From AP-15 sp963772965 (GTDB lineage Bacteria; Pseudomonadota; Alphaproteobacteria; ATCC43930; CGMCC-115725), in contig CAVYZU010000001.1 in the NCBI GenBank assembly GCA_963772965.1, forward strand, positions 563,686 through 627,685: a DNA stretch of 64,000 bases, read 5' to 3'. Positions 1-8,169 of this stretch are shown here, piece after piece. The position numbers and the translations under genes were made by a program. Within the stretch, counting starts at the first letter, position 1, and each line of letters opens with the position of its first letter. The notes below the pieces were generated by a model that was not told the DNA's origin, ran no database searches, and worked only from the letters and a program-made list of their open reading frames with translations.

Positions 1-940
1 CGCCCAACAATTTAGCTGGGATGCCAAAGATTGAGAATGTTATCGATCGTAGAATTGCATAGTAAGGCAATAGATACCATTCCGGCACGATATGGTTTGG
101 CGTCTGCATCGGGTTCGCCGGAATGTAATTATCCGGATTTCCGAGGAAATTTGGCGCATAAAAGACAAAGAATGCGTAGATCAGCAAAAACACGCACAAT
201 CCGAACAGGTCTTTGACCGTGTAGTACGGATGAAACGGGATCGAATCCTGCGGCCCTTTCATATCGATACCCAACGGATTGTTGGAGCCGAAACGGTGCA
301 GAGCAATAAGATGCAACAGAACGACGGCGAGGATGATAAAGGGCAACAGATAGTGCAGCGCATAAAATCGATGCAAGGTTGGATCGCCGACGGTAAAGCC
401 GCCCCATAGAAAGGTTACGATGCCCTGGCCGACCAGAGGGATCGCCGAGAACAGGCTAGTGATTACAGTCGCCGCCCAATAGCTCATCTGCCCCCACGGC
501 AGCACATAGCCCATAAAGGCGGTTGCGATCATCAAGATCAGGATGATCACGCCAAGGATCCACAGCAACTCGCGCGGCGACTTGTACGAGCCGTAGTAAA
601 GACCGCGGAACATGTGAATATAGACGATCGCGAAGAACATCGACGCGCCGTTGGCGTGGGCATAGCGGACCAGCCAACCGTAGTTGACGTCGCGCATGAT
701 GCGCTCGACCGAATCAAAGGCGAGTTGGGAACTCGGCGTATATTGCATCGCGAGAAAAATGCCGGTGACGATCATAACCACCAGCATGATCCCGCCCAGC
801 GAGCCGAAATTCCACCAATAGGTCAGATTGCGCGGGGTCGGGTATTCATAAAGTTCGTGCTGAAAGGCTGCCATAAATGGCAGACGGTAGTCGATCCAGC
901 GAAGGATCCGGCTTCCGACGCCGGGGCGCGTGTCGGCCAT
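1..940 (-). CDS. petB: Cytochrome b of complex III (partial, 3' end off window)
   Basis: Membrane subunit of the ubiquinol:cytochrome c oxidoreductase; carries hemes bL and bH and the quinol sites. From ATG at 940 there are 313 codons without a stop before the window edge, so the C-terminal part of this roughly 400-residue family lies outside. Visible landmarks are paired heme-ligand histidines in helix B (RYAHANGASMFF, IVYIHMFRG) and helix D (LHRFYALHYLLP, LLHLIALHRFG) and the Qo-site PEWY motif. An AGGAGA ribosome site sits 5 nt before the ATG, and the gene begins 9 nt after petA ends, so the two are co-transcribed. Cytochrome c1 would be expected next, beyond the edge. Confidence 0.95.
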   Translation of the reverse strand, partial: MADTRPGVGSRILRWIDYRLPFMAAFQHELYEYPTPRNLTYWWNFGSLGGIMLVVMIVTGIFLAMQYTPSSQLAFDSVERIMRDVNYGWLVRYAHANGASMFFAIVYIHMFRGLYYGSYKSPRELLWILGVIILILMIATAFMGYVLPWGQMSYWAATVITSLFSAIPLVGQGIVTFLWGGFTVGDPTLHRFYALHYLLPFIILAVVLLHLIALHRFGSNNPLGIDMKGPQDSIPFHPYYTVKDLFGLCVFLLIYAFFVFYAPNFLGNPDNYIPANPMQTPNHIVPEWYLLPYYAILRSITFSIFGIPAKLLG

Positions 941-949
941 CGTGTTCTC

Positions 950-1504
950 CTAGCCGATCTTGATTGTCGATTTGCCGGTGAAATCGTATTGCGGCACAGC
1001 GAGGTTGAGCGGCGCCGGCCCCTGACGGATGCGCCCCGAGGTGTCGTATATCGACCCGTGGCACGGGCAGAACCAGCCGCCAAATGGGCCGCGGTCGTCG
1101 CCGGTCTTCTGCCCGAGCGGGATACAACCCAAATGCGTGCACACGCCGACGATAACCAGCCATTCCGGTTTTTTGACGCGGTCCGAATCCGGCTGCGGAT
1201 CGCGTAATTGCGACGCGTCGGCGTCCTCCGCCGCTTTGATCTCGGCCGGTGTACGGTGGTCGATAAACACCGGCTTGCCGCGCCAGGCGACCGTGAGCCG
1301 CTGCCCGGTCGCCACCGGGGCCAAATCGACTTCGGTTGTCGCCGCCGCCAACGTATCGCGAGCCGGGTTAAGCGTGTCGACAAACGGCCACACCGTAGCG
1401 CCAACCGCGACCGCGCCAAGCGCTCCGGCCGTCAATATCAAAAAGTCGCGGCGGCTCTCGCCGGAATGCGCATGACTAATGTTCTCGTGCGCCAAGTCGG
1501 CCAT
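950..1504 (-). CDS. petA: Rieske iron-sulfur subunit of complex III
   Basis: Ubiquinol:cytochrome c reductase iron-sulfur protein, 184 aa, which passes electrons from quinol at the Qo site to cytochrome c1. The N-terminus has a twin-arginine-like RRDFL motif followed by one hydrophobic segment (about residues 22-42), typical of the Tat-inserted Rieske anchor. The [2Fe-2S] ligands are in CTHLGC and CPCHGS, about two thirds along; both disulfide cysteines are present. First gene of the petA-petB operon. Length is normal for alphaproteobacteria. Confidence 0.96.
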   Translation of the reverse strand: MADLAHENISHAHSGESRRDFLILTAGALGAVAVGATVWPFVDTLNPARDTLAAATTEVDLAPVATGQRLTVAWRGKPVFIDHRTPAEIKAAEDADASQLRDPQPDSDRVKKPEWLVIVGVCTHLGCIPLGQKTGDDRGPFGGWFCPCHGSIYDTSGRIRQGPAPLNLAVPQYDFTGKSTIKIG

Positions 1505-1578
1505 TCGACCCCTCTACCCCTGAACTCGCTGCAATCTTGCGATCGCCCGGTGAAGCTATACTGTCGAAGAAGCGGAAC

Positions 1579-1599
1579 TATGCGACAGACTGCCGCATA
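1579..1599. promoter_or_regulatory. Inverted repeat between petA and trmL
   Basis: TATGCG and CGCATA face each other across 9 nt, within the divergent interval between petA (minus) and trmL (plus). The position suits an operator or promoter element for either gene, but no known regulator consensus is recognised and a 6-bp arm can arise by chance. Confidence 0.25.
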
Positions 1600-1670
1600 A
1601 TTGGGCGGAACAGTACCGATTTGTCGACTTGTATAGCTCTCCGCCGACAACTGCAAATTGGGGATTTCGC

Positions 1671-2129
1671 TTGCGCCTCGCCTTGTTCGAGCCGGACATT
1701 CCGCAAAATACTGGTGCGCTGTTACGGCTCGCGGCATGTTTTGGGGTGCCGATCGATTTGATCGAGCCCTGCGGATTTCTGCTCGACGATCGTCGTTTTA
1801 AGCGGGCAGTTCTCGACTATGGCGCGCTTTGCGAGGTCAAGCGGCATGCGACGTGGGACGCGTTTGTTGCCGAGTTCGCGCCGCCGTCGCGGCTCGTGCT
1901 GATGACGACCTCGGGAACAGTGCCACTGCACCGTTTTCTATTCGCCGCGCAAGATACGATTTTGCTCGGACGCGAGAGCGCCGGTGCGCCGGCGGCGGTG
2001 CATAACGCCGCGGCGGCGCGGGTCGCGATTCCCTTGCGCGCCGCCACCCGATCGCTCAACGTCGCGCTTGCCGGCGCCATCGCGCTCTTTGAGGCGCTCC
2101 GGCAGACCGATCTCTTGCCCGAGCGATGA
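1671..2129 (+). CDS. trmL: tRNA (cytidine/uridine-2'-O-)-methyltransferase, TrmL type
   Basis: SPOUT-class SAM-dependent enzyme that 2'-O-methylates the wobble base 34 of tRNA-Leu isoacceptors. The family N-terminus (hydrophobic strand, then EPxIPxNTG) is matched by LRLALFEPDIPQNTG, so the TTG at 1671 is preferred (152 aa) over the upstream in-frame TTG at 1629. The SAM-binding knot is visible as GRESAGAP and the C-terminal RSLNVALAGAIALFEALR. Its last 4 nt (ATGA) overlap the hemF start, so the two are translationally coupled. Confidence 0.88.
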   Translation: MRLALFEPDIPQNTGALLRLAACFGVPIDLIEPCGFLLDDRRFKRAVLDYGALCEVKRHATWDAFVAEFAPPSRLVLMTTSGTVPLHRFLFAAQDTILLGRESAGAPAAVHNAAAARVAIPLRAATRSLNVALAGAIALFEALRQTDLLPER

Positions 2130-2995
2130 ATTCGAGCTCTGCTTTCCCGACCCACCCCGACCGCTGCGAGCGCGCCGCCGCTTGGTTCACCACACTCCGC
2201 GACCGCATTTGCGCCGAATTCGAAGCGATCGAAGACGAGTACGCCGCCGAACAGCTGGACAAGGGCGGCCCCGGCCGGTTCGAACGCAAGCCGTGGGAGC
2301 GCCCGGAAGGCGGTGGCGGCGTCACATCTCTGATGCATGGACGGGTATTCGAAAAAGTCGGGGTCAACATCTCGACGGTTTCAGGCGAATTCTCGCCCGA
2401 GTTTCGCAAGGACATCCCGGGCACTGGTGAGGACCCGAGATTTTGGGCAAGCGGAATTTCACTCGTTGCACATATGCGTTCGCCTCTGGTCCCCGCGGTC
2501 CACATGAACACGCGGCACATTGTGACAACCAAAGCCTGGTTTGGCGGTGGTGCGGATCTGACACCAATGTACCCGGACCCACCGGCTGAGAGCGCCTTCC
2601 ACGCGGCTCTGCGCCAAGCCTGCGAGAGTTACGATCCCGAATGCCACACCCGCTTCAAGGCGTGGTGCGACGAGTATTTCTATCTCGAGCATCGCAACGA
2701 GCCGCGAGGCGCAGGCGGGATTTTTTTTGATTATCTCGACAGCGGCGATTGGGAGCGGGATTTTGCCTTTGTTCGCGCCGTCGGCGCGGCGTTTCTCGAA
2801 GTCTACCCGGGAATCGTGCGGCCCCGAATGCGGCTTCCCTGGACCAACGAGCAGCGCCGCCATCAGCTGATCCGACGCGGTCGCTATGTCGAATTTAACC
2901 TACTTTACGACCGCGGCACCCGCTTTGGGCTCAAGACCGGTGGCAATGTCGAGGCGATCCTGATGTCGTTGCCGCCCGAAGCGGCCTGGCCCTAA
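2126..2995 (+). CDS. hemF: Oxygen-dependent coproporphyrinogen-III oxidase
   Basis: 289 aa, soluble enzyme converting coproporphyrinogen III to protoporphyrinogen IX with O2 in heme synthesis. Conserved HemF blocks are present in order: the glycine-rich GGGGVTSLMHG, GVNISTVSG, HMNTRHIV, WFGGGADLTPMYP, YFYLEHRNEPRG with GIFFDYL, and the C-terminal RYVEFNLLYDRGT and TGGNVEAILMSLPP. Full family length. Placement beside complex III genes links heme supply to cytochrome assembly. Confidence 0.96.
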   Translation: MNSSSAFPTHPDRCERAAAWFTTLRDRICAEFEAIEDEYAAEQLDKGGPGRFERKPWERPEGGGGVTSLMHGRVFEKVGVNISTVSGEFSPEFRKDIPGTGEDPRFWASGISLVAHMRSPLVPAVHMNTRHIVTTKAWFGGGADLTPMYPDPPAESAFHAALRQACESYDPECHTRFKAWCDEYFYLEHRNEPRGAGGIFFDYLDSGDWERDFAFVRAVGAAFLEVYPGIVRPRMRLPWTNEQRRHQLIRRGRYVEFNLLYDRGTRFGLKTGGNVEAILMSLPPEAAWP

Positions 2996-3036
2996 GAGCG
3001 GAACAGCCGGCTTCGCCAGCCGTTTGCCGGTTGAAC

Positions 3037-3444
3037 ATGATCAAAGTTAAGATCAACGACCGCGCCGCGCTCGAAGGCGCCTATCCGCCCGACGCCTATG
3101 TCGCCGACTCGGCGGAGAACTCGGCCGCGTCAAACGAAGCGGTGAGTGGCGTGCGTATTCTGAGTGCGCCTGACGGCGCCGGCGAGTTCAGCCTCGAACG
3201 CGGCCGCCGGCAAGTCGGTGAAACCGCTTCCGCGGTCTTTCTGGCGCCCTATCGGCCCACCGGCAACGCAGGCGCTCCTGAAGCAGCAGCGGCCGATCCG
3301 CGAGCCGGCTACGAAGCCTTTCTCGACGAGATCACCGAGGCGGCGCAGCGATTTGGTTTCCGGCCAGGTGAATCCCCGGGCCAAGGAGAGCCGCGGTCTG
3401 CGGCAATAGCGCAGCGCCGGCGCTCAGACCTGTTGGATCGCTGA
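3037..3444 (+). CDS. Hypothetical protein downstream of hemF
   Basis: 135 aa, not recognised. ATG at 3037 is chosen (an in-frame TTG lies 6 nt upstream). Third-position GC is as high as in flanking genes, and the composition (acidic, Ala/Pro/Gly rich, with a short amphipathic stretch YEAFLDEITEAAQRFG near residue 95) looks like a real but largely disordered protein. Its last 21 nt overlap the 3' end of the convergent Tim44-domain gene. No domain or signal is visible. Confidence 0.4.
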   Translation: MIKVKINDRAALEGAYPPDAYVADSAENSAASNEAVSGVRILSAPDGAGEFSLERGRRQVGETASAVFLAPYRPTGNAGAPEAAAADPRAGYEAFLDEITEAAQRFGFRPGESPGQGEPRSAAIAQRRRSDLLDR

Positions 3445-4374
3445 CAACAGCCACTCGTCACCGCGCGGCCGAAAAAACGTCCACACTTCTTCGAACTCGC
3501 CCGGCGTTCGCGGATCGCCGCTGACCAGAGCATTGCGGTCCCCCGGAGGTGCGCCGAGACGCTGGACATAGTCGATCGCCCGCCAGCGCAGAAACGCCGT
3601 CGCGTATTGCCGATCGCCCTCTTCCCAGGCCTCGGTCAACTCGGCTTTCACGAGCTGCACGTTGCCCACGATATTGTGGAGCCCGCGACTGGCATTTCGG
3701 CTCAGTTCTTCCGAAAAATAACTCAGCATTTCCGGCGTCATCAGCCGGCGCATCGACCCGAGATCGCCGGCGCTCCAAGCCTGTTGAATGGCTGCGTGGA
3801 TCTGCTGGAACGCCTGCAAATCGGCATCGCCGAGATTGACGTCGCGACCGCGGAAGCGTCCTACCGGGGCTGCCGCTGCTCCGGCCGAGCGTGGCCCGAA
3901 ACCCGCCGATCCCATGCCCGGCCATCCGTTCGAGAACGCTCGGCGGCGAAACAGGCGCACGGCAAACCAGATCAAGAAGCCGATGATTGCGATCCACAGC
4001 AGGGTCCCGAACATCGAACCCGTCGCGCCGCCAAGGCCCTCGGCATTGGCCGCGTGCCCAAACAGCCACGATCCGAAAAGCCCGCCCGCCAACCCGCTCA
4101 AAAACGGATGCCGCTGAAAAAAACTGCCGCCGTAGGCGGGCGCCGGCATGCCCGGAGCAAAGCCGGGTCCGCGCGGTGCCTGGGGCGCAAGGCTGCGGTT
4201 TAGCGGCTGCGCGCCGTTGTTGTCCCAGCTGCGAACGCCGCGACTGCCAAAGCTCGACGGGCGCCCGCCAAAGGAGCTGCCGGCTCGCGCCTCGGCCAAA
4301 GCCGGCGCCAGCGCCATAAAGGCGCAGCAGAAAAGCGCCACAAGGACGCGCCAATTCAGGACTGGTTTCGACAT
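3424..4374 (-). CDS. Exported or membrane-anchored Tim44-like domain protein
   Basis: 316 aa, starting at MSKPVLNWR (an upstream in-frame start would add an unlikely 28 residues before the signal peptide). The signal peptide is followed by a Gly/Ser/Phe-rich spacer, a glycine-rich hydrophobic segment (about residues 85-110) and a clear transmembrane helix (TLLWIAIIGFLIWFAVRLF) with basic RRR after it. The C-terminal 150 residues match the Tim44-like/MlaD-neighbour fold (ADLQAFQQIHAAIQQAW, MLSYFSEEL, EVWTFFRP). Family proteins sit at the inner membrane; the role in bacteria is unsettled. Confidence 0.75.
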   Translation of the reverse strand: MSKPVLNWRVLVALFCCAFMALAPALAEARAGSSFGGRPSSFGSRGVRSWDNNGAQPLNRSLAPQAPRGPGFAPGMPAPAYGGSFFQRHPFLSGLAGGLFGSWLFGHAANAEGLGGATGSMFGTLLWIAIIGFLIWFAVRLFRRRAFSNGWPGMGSAGFGPRSAGAAAAPVGRFRGRDVNLGDADLQAFQQIHAAIQQAWSAGDLGSMRRLMTPEMLSYFSEELSRNASRGLHNIVGNVQLVKAELTEAWEEGDRQYATAFLRWRAIDYVQRLGAPPGDRNALVSGDPRTPGEFEEVWTFFRPRGDEWLLSAIQQV

Positions 4375-4578
4375 GTCACCGGCTCGCACGGCCGCGGAAG
4401 ACCCCGCAGCGCAAATATTGGTCTGCCTTGCGGGTTGCAAAAGCGCCGGCCTGCACAATGGCTGCCGCAGCCCTCGGATCCGGTCAAAGCGCCTTGTTGA
4501 TCGCGGCGCTCGCTCAACCTACTTTATATTCATTCGCAAGTGATCCGCGTTGGGTGCCGCATCGGGCCCGGCAGCGGT

Positions 4579-4601
4579 TTCTCGCTCGCTAGTGAGGAGA
4601 A
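4579..4601 (+). promoter_or_regulatory. ROSE-like RNA thermometer over hsp20 ribosome site
   Basis: TTCTCGCTC (4579-4587) pairs with GAGGAGAA (4594-4601) across a 6-nt loop, leaving one bulged G. The 3' arm is the Shine-Dalgarno sequence GAGGAG, 8 nt before the hsp20 ATG. The 5' arm contains UCGCU, a match to the UYGCU signature of ROSE thermosensors, in which a G opposite the ribosome site weakens the helix on heating. Pairing was done by eye. Confidence 0.65.
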
Positions 4602-4607
4602 GAATGA

Positions 4608-5057
4608 ATGTCGCGGTTGTCGCTGTTCAACTCGCCTCTGCTGCTTGGTTTCGACCATTTCGAACGGGCACTCGACCGGGTCAGCAAAGGGTCGAGTGAC
4701 GGCTACCCACCGTATAATATCGAGCAACTCGGGGAGAATGCGCTTCGCATCACGCTCGCCGTCGCCGGCTTTACGATGGCGGATCTCGGTATCACCGTCG
4801 AAGACAATCAACTTGTCATCCGCGGCAAACAAACTGATGACGCGCAGCGCGTCTATCTCCACCGTGGAATTGCGGCTCGACAGTTTCAGCGATCCTTTGT
4901 TTTGGCGGAAGGGATCGAGGTAAGCGGGGCTTGGCTCGATAACGGTTTGCTCCATATCGATCTGGTGCGACCGGAGATCCAAAGCCGGGTCAGGACTGTT
5001 GAGATAAAGAGCGGGTCGACAATTGCGCCAAAACCAGCGGCAAGCCCGCAGAACTAG
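4608..5057 (+). CDS. Small heat-shock protein, Hsp20/alpha-crystallin family
   Basis: 149 aa ATP-independent holdase that binds unfolding proteins. The N-terminal LLLGFDHFERALDRV is the IbpA-type start. The alpha-crystallin domain covers about residues 35-130 and includes YNIEQLGENALRITLAVAGF and the strand pair ITVEDNQLVIRGK. The family's C-terminal I-x-I/V anchor is not obvious, but VRTVEIK is present. Followed after 9 nt by DUF1150, its usual partner gene in alphaproteobacteria. Expression is probably gated by the hairpin that masks its ribosome site. Confidence 0.93.
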   Translation: MSRLSLFNSPLLLGFDHFERALDRVSKGSSDGYPPYNIEQLGENALRITLAVAGFTMADLGITVEDNQLVIRGKQTDDAQRVYLHRGIAARQFQRSFVLAEGIEVSGAWLDNGLLHIDLVRPEIQSRVRTVEIKSGSTIAPKPAASPQN

Positions 5058-5066
5058 GTGCCGAAA

Positions 5067-5282
5067 ATGAACAGCATCGAACGGATTAAGTATATGTCAG
5101 CGAGCGAGTTGGCGCTGCTTGGTGTCCAGGACCTCGCCTACATCAAGCGGGTCGTGGTCGACGGCGCTACTGGCTATGCGGTCCATGCCGCCGATGGGAC
5201 CGAGATTGCGGTGCTGGCGGATCGAGATGTCGCGTTCGCGACGGTGCGTCAACACGATCTGGAGCCGCTGAGCGTGCACTGA
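5067..5282 (+). CDS. DUF1150 family small protein
   Basis: 71 aa from ATG at 5067 (a GTG at 5058, directly after the hsp20 stop, is an alternative). Short acidic alphaproteobacterial family protein with the conserved block LALLGVQDLAYIKRV and the C-terminal half VHAADGTEIAVLADRDVA. Function is unknown. The family is repeatedly found next to hsp20, as here, so it probably shares the heat-responsive transcript. Confidence 0.75.
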   Translation: MNSIERIKYMSASELALLGVQDLAYIKRVVVDGATGYAVHAADGTEIAVLADRDVAFATVRQHDLEPLSVH

Positions 5283-5288
5283 GGCGCC

Positions 5289-5756
5289 TCAGGCAGCGTC
5301 GCTCTCCGTCATATCGGTGAGCAGGGCGTAGAGCGCATCCGGACTGTCGGTGCCGCGCAGCTTCTCGCACACGCCGCGGTCGCGTAGTAAACGCGATACC
5401 CGGGCCAGCGCCTTGAGGTGATCGGAGCCGGCATTTTCCGGAGCCAGGAGCAGAAAGATCAGGTCGACCGGCTGGTCGTCGATCGCTTCGAAGGCGATCG
5501 GGCGGTCGAGTCGTGCGAAGATCCCGTAGAACCTGTCGAGTCCCGGCAGCTTGCCGTGCGGGATCCCAACACCCATGCCGATGCCGGTCGAGCCGAGGCG
5601 TTCACGCTCGATCAAGACGTCAAAGATCGTGCGCTCCGGGATGCCCGTTATTGCGCCCGCACGCTTGGCAAGCTCCTGAAGCGCTTGTCGCTTGTTCGTC
5701 GCACGCAGCTGGGAAATCACGCTGCGGGGCGTGATCAAATCGCTAATATCCATCAT
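5289..5756 (-). CDS. ptsN: PTS IIA-like nitrogen regulatory protein
   Basis: 155 aa EIIA-Ntr, the phosphoacceptor at the end of the PtsP-NPr-PtsN relay that links nitrogen and potassium status to transport and stress responses. The phosphorylated histidine is in GIPHGKL (about residue 66). The rest of the PTS_EIIA type-2 fold is seen in FDVLIERERLGSTGIG, VDLIFLLLAPE and HLKALARVSRLLRD. Located after hpf in the conserved rpoN-hpf-ptsN order. Confidence 0.95.
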   Translation of the reverse strand: MMDISDLITPRSVISQLRATNKRQALQELAKRAGAITGIPERTIFDVLIERERLGSTGIGMGVGIPHGKLPGLDRFYGIFARLDRPIAFEAIDDQPVDLIFLLLAPENAGSDHLKALARVSRLLRDRGVCEKLRGTDSPDALYALLTDMTESDAA

Positions 5757-5861
5757 CTGGCCCGGTTGTCCTCTGGCGACCTCTATCCCCGTCCGCGACT
5801 AGGTGCGGACGACGTCCAAGCCAAATATCCCCATTAACGCGCGGTCGAACGCACCCTTGGG

Positions 5862-6491
5862 TCAACCTATGGCCCGCCCGGACGACAATCCGAGCCGCCG
5901 GTCGCGCCGAGCCGGATCGAGCACCGGATCGACCCACCCGATATTACCGTCGGCCCGTCGATAAACAAGGTTTAGCTCGCCATGCGACTGGTTGCGGAAC
6001 AGCAGCACCGGGGCATCGGCGAGATCCATGCGCATGACAGCTTCGCCAACGGTCAGCCGAGGCACCTCGGTGCTGATCTCGGCGATTACGGTCGGCGCTC
6101 CTGCGGACGGCTGCTCCTCGACATCTTCCTCGGTCAGCGGCGCCAAAACGTAGTCGCGGGCGGTTTCGACAGCCTCTGCCGGCTCCCGCAGCTTGGCATG
6201 ATGGTCGCGCAGGCGGCGCTTGTAACGGCGCAGCTGTTTGGCGACACGTTCAGCGGCTGAGTCGAACGCAGTCGGGGCGTCATTGCGCGCCGCGCTGGCA
6301 TTGACGACGATCCCGCGGCCGATATGCAGCGAGACCTCGGCGCGGGCGAGGTGGGCCTCCTTCGCGATCACGACATGCGCCTCGATCGCGGTCTTGAAAT
6401 ACTTATTCAGGATTGATTCGAGACTGTCCCCGACGCGCGCCCGCAGCGCATTATCGATCTCGACCTGCTTGCCCGTCACCGTCAGCTGCAT
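5862..6491 (-). CDS. hpf: Ribosome hibernation promoting factor, long form
   Basis: 209 aa. The N-terminal S30AE domain (residues 1-105: MQLTVTGKQVEIDNALR, VVIAKEAHLARAEVSLHIG, AAERVAKQLRRYKRRLRDH) binds the 30S tRNA/mRNA path. A variable linker leads to the C-terminal dimerisation domain (about 150-209: ADAPVLLFRNQSHGELNLVYRR with NIGWVDP), which makes long HPF dimerise 70S ribosomes into 100S particles. Sits between rpoN and ptsN on the same strand. Confidence 0.93.
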   Translation of the reverse strand: MQLTVTGKQVEIDNALRARVGDSLESILNKYFKTAIEAHVVIAKEAHLARAEVSLHIGRGIVVNASAARNDAPTAFDSAAERVAKQLRRYKRRLRDHHAKLREPAEAVETARDYVLAPLTEEDVEEQPSAGAPTVIAEISTEVPRLTVGEAVMRMDLADAPVLLFRNQSHGELNLVYRRADGNIGWVDPVLDPARRDRRLGLSSGRAIG

Positions 6492-6638
6492 GGGGGCGAA
6501 TGCCTTTCTGCTGAAGATCGAGGTTATCTAACCCAACCCTACTAACGAAGTTGGCGCGCTGGATGGAGCCCGTCAAGCAGCGGATCCCCGTCGTTGTCGG
6601 CTTGGATCATAATGGCGAGCAAGCCGCTCCCGCCTTGA

Positions 6639-8147
6639 TCACAAAGCAACCATTTTTTCCCGACGCCGCTGCACCGAAGAAGGAATGCGCATCGCCTCCC
6701 GATATTTCGCGACAGTGCGGCGAGCGATGTCGACCCCGTCCCGTTGCAGCAACTCGACAATGCGCTCGTCGGAGAGGGTGGCTCCGGGCGGTTCGCGGTC
6801 AATCAAGTTGCGGATCAGATAACGCACCGCCTCAGCAGAGTGAGCGTCTCCGCCGCTCGACGCCGGGATCGAGGAAGTAAAAAAGTACTTGAGCTCATAG
6901 AGACCGCGCGGTGTGGCCATGTATTTGTTGCTCGTCACCCGGCTGACGGTGCTCTCATGCATGCCGATCGCCTCGGCGATATCGCGCAGGATAAGCGGCC
7001 GCAGCGACTGCACGCCGCGACGGAAAAAGGCCTCCTGCTGACGAACAATTTCCGCGGCTACCTTGAGGATCGTGGTCGCGCGCTGGTGCAGCGATTTGAC
7101 GAGCCAATTGGCGGCATGAAGACGGTCGGTCAGGTAATCCTTTTCCGCCTTGCTCCGGGCCGCTTGGCTGACCTTGGCGTGATACTTGTTGTTGACGAGG
7201 ACCCGCGGCAAAGTTTCGTTGTTGAGTTCGACGATCCACCCGCCTTCGGGCTGGGCTCGCATCAGGATATCAGGCACGACCGGCTGGGCGAGCGGCGGAT
7301 CGAAGGCCAGCCCGGGCCGAGGATCGAGCGACTTGATCTCGGCGATCATTTCGGCCATGTCCTCGGCATCGACCTGGCAGACCCGCAGCAATGCTGGGAT
7401 GTTGCGCGCAGCGAGCAGCGGCAGGTGGTCGAGCAAGACCCGCATCGCCGGGTCGAGCCGATTACGGTCGCGCAATTGGAGCGCCAGGCATTCTGGCAGA
7501 TCGCGGGCAAAAATGCCGGTGGGATCGAATTGTTGAAGGCGGGCGAGGACCTCTTCGACCCGCGCCAGGCGGCAATCGAGCATAGCTGCGACGGCATCGA
7601 GCGCGCCGCCAATGTACCCGTTTTCGTCGAGTAGATCGAGCAGATGCAGCGCGATCAGTTGATCGGCTTGATCGGCGAGGTCGGTTCCGATCTGCTCCAG
7701 GACGTGCTCGCGCAGCGTACGCGGCCGCGCTGCCGCGTGCTCGAGCCCAGGACGGTCGTCGGTGACGACCCCTCCATTGCGGCCGCGCCAAGCCTGGGGC
7801 TCCTCAGCAAAATTGAGGGATCCGTCTCCCTCTACTCCGGACGCGGCATGCCAGTGTTCACTTGCGTCGATAGCAAGATCGCCGGCCAAGCCTTCGGGGA
7901 GCGCTGCCGTCGACGGCTGCTCGAGACCGTTAGTCCCGTTACCGCCGTCAGCACCCGGAAGCGCCTCTTCTCGCGTTCCCTCGCGCCGCTCCAGGAGAGG
8001 GTTCTGCTGAATCTCGGCGTCAATAAAATTGTTCAGTTCGAGGTTCGAGAGCTGCAGCATCTTGATTGCCTGCTGCAGTTGCGGCGTCATCACCAACGCC
8101 TGCGACTGGCGCAGTTCAAGCCGCTGCGAAAAACCCATTCTATTCAC
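6639..8147 (-). CDS. rpoN: RNA polymerase sigma-54 factor
   Basis: 502 aa sigma factor for -24/-12 promoters that need an AAA+ activator such as NtrC. Domains in order: a Gln/Leu-rich region I (residues 1-55, LRQSQALVMTPQLQQAIKML) contacted by activators; an acidic linker; the core-binding domain (about 130-330); the helix-turn-helix (SLRPLILRDIAEAIGMHEST, SRVTSNKY); and the RpoN box near the C-terminus (ARRTVAKYREAMRIPSS), which reads the -24 element. Full length and intact. A matching promoter lies upstream of glnB in this window. Confidence 0.97.
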   Translation of the reverse strand: MNRMGFSQRLELRQSQALVMTPQLQQAIKMLQLSNLELNNFIDAEIQQNPLLERREGTREEALPGADGGNGTNGLEQPSTAALPEGLAGDLAIDASEHWHAASGVEGDGSLNFAEEPQAWRGRNGGVVTDDRPGLEHAAARPRTLREHVLEQIGTDLADQADQLIALHLLDLLDENGYIGGALDAVAAMLDCRLARVEEVLARLQQFDPTGIFARDLPECLALQLRDRNRLDPAMRVLLDHLPLLAARNIPALLRVCQVDAEDMAEMIAEIKSLDPRPGLAFDPPLAQPVVPDILMRAQPEGGWIVELNNETLPRVLVNNKYHAKVSQAARSKAEKDYLTDRLHAANWLVKSLHQRATTILKVAAEIVRQQEAFFRRGVQSLRPLILRDIAEAIGMHESTVSRVTSNKYMATPRGLYELKYFFTSSIPASSGGDAHSAEAVRYLIRNLIDREPPGATLSDERIVELLQRDGVDIARRTVAKYREAMRIPSSVQRRREKMVAL

Positions 8148-8169
8148 ATCGCGCTCCGCTCGGAGCGGC

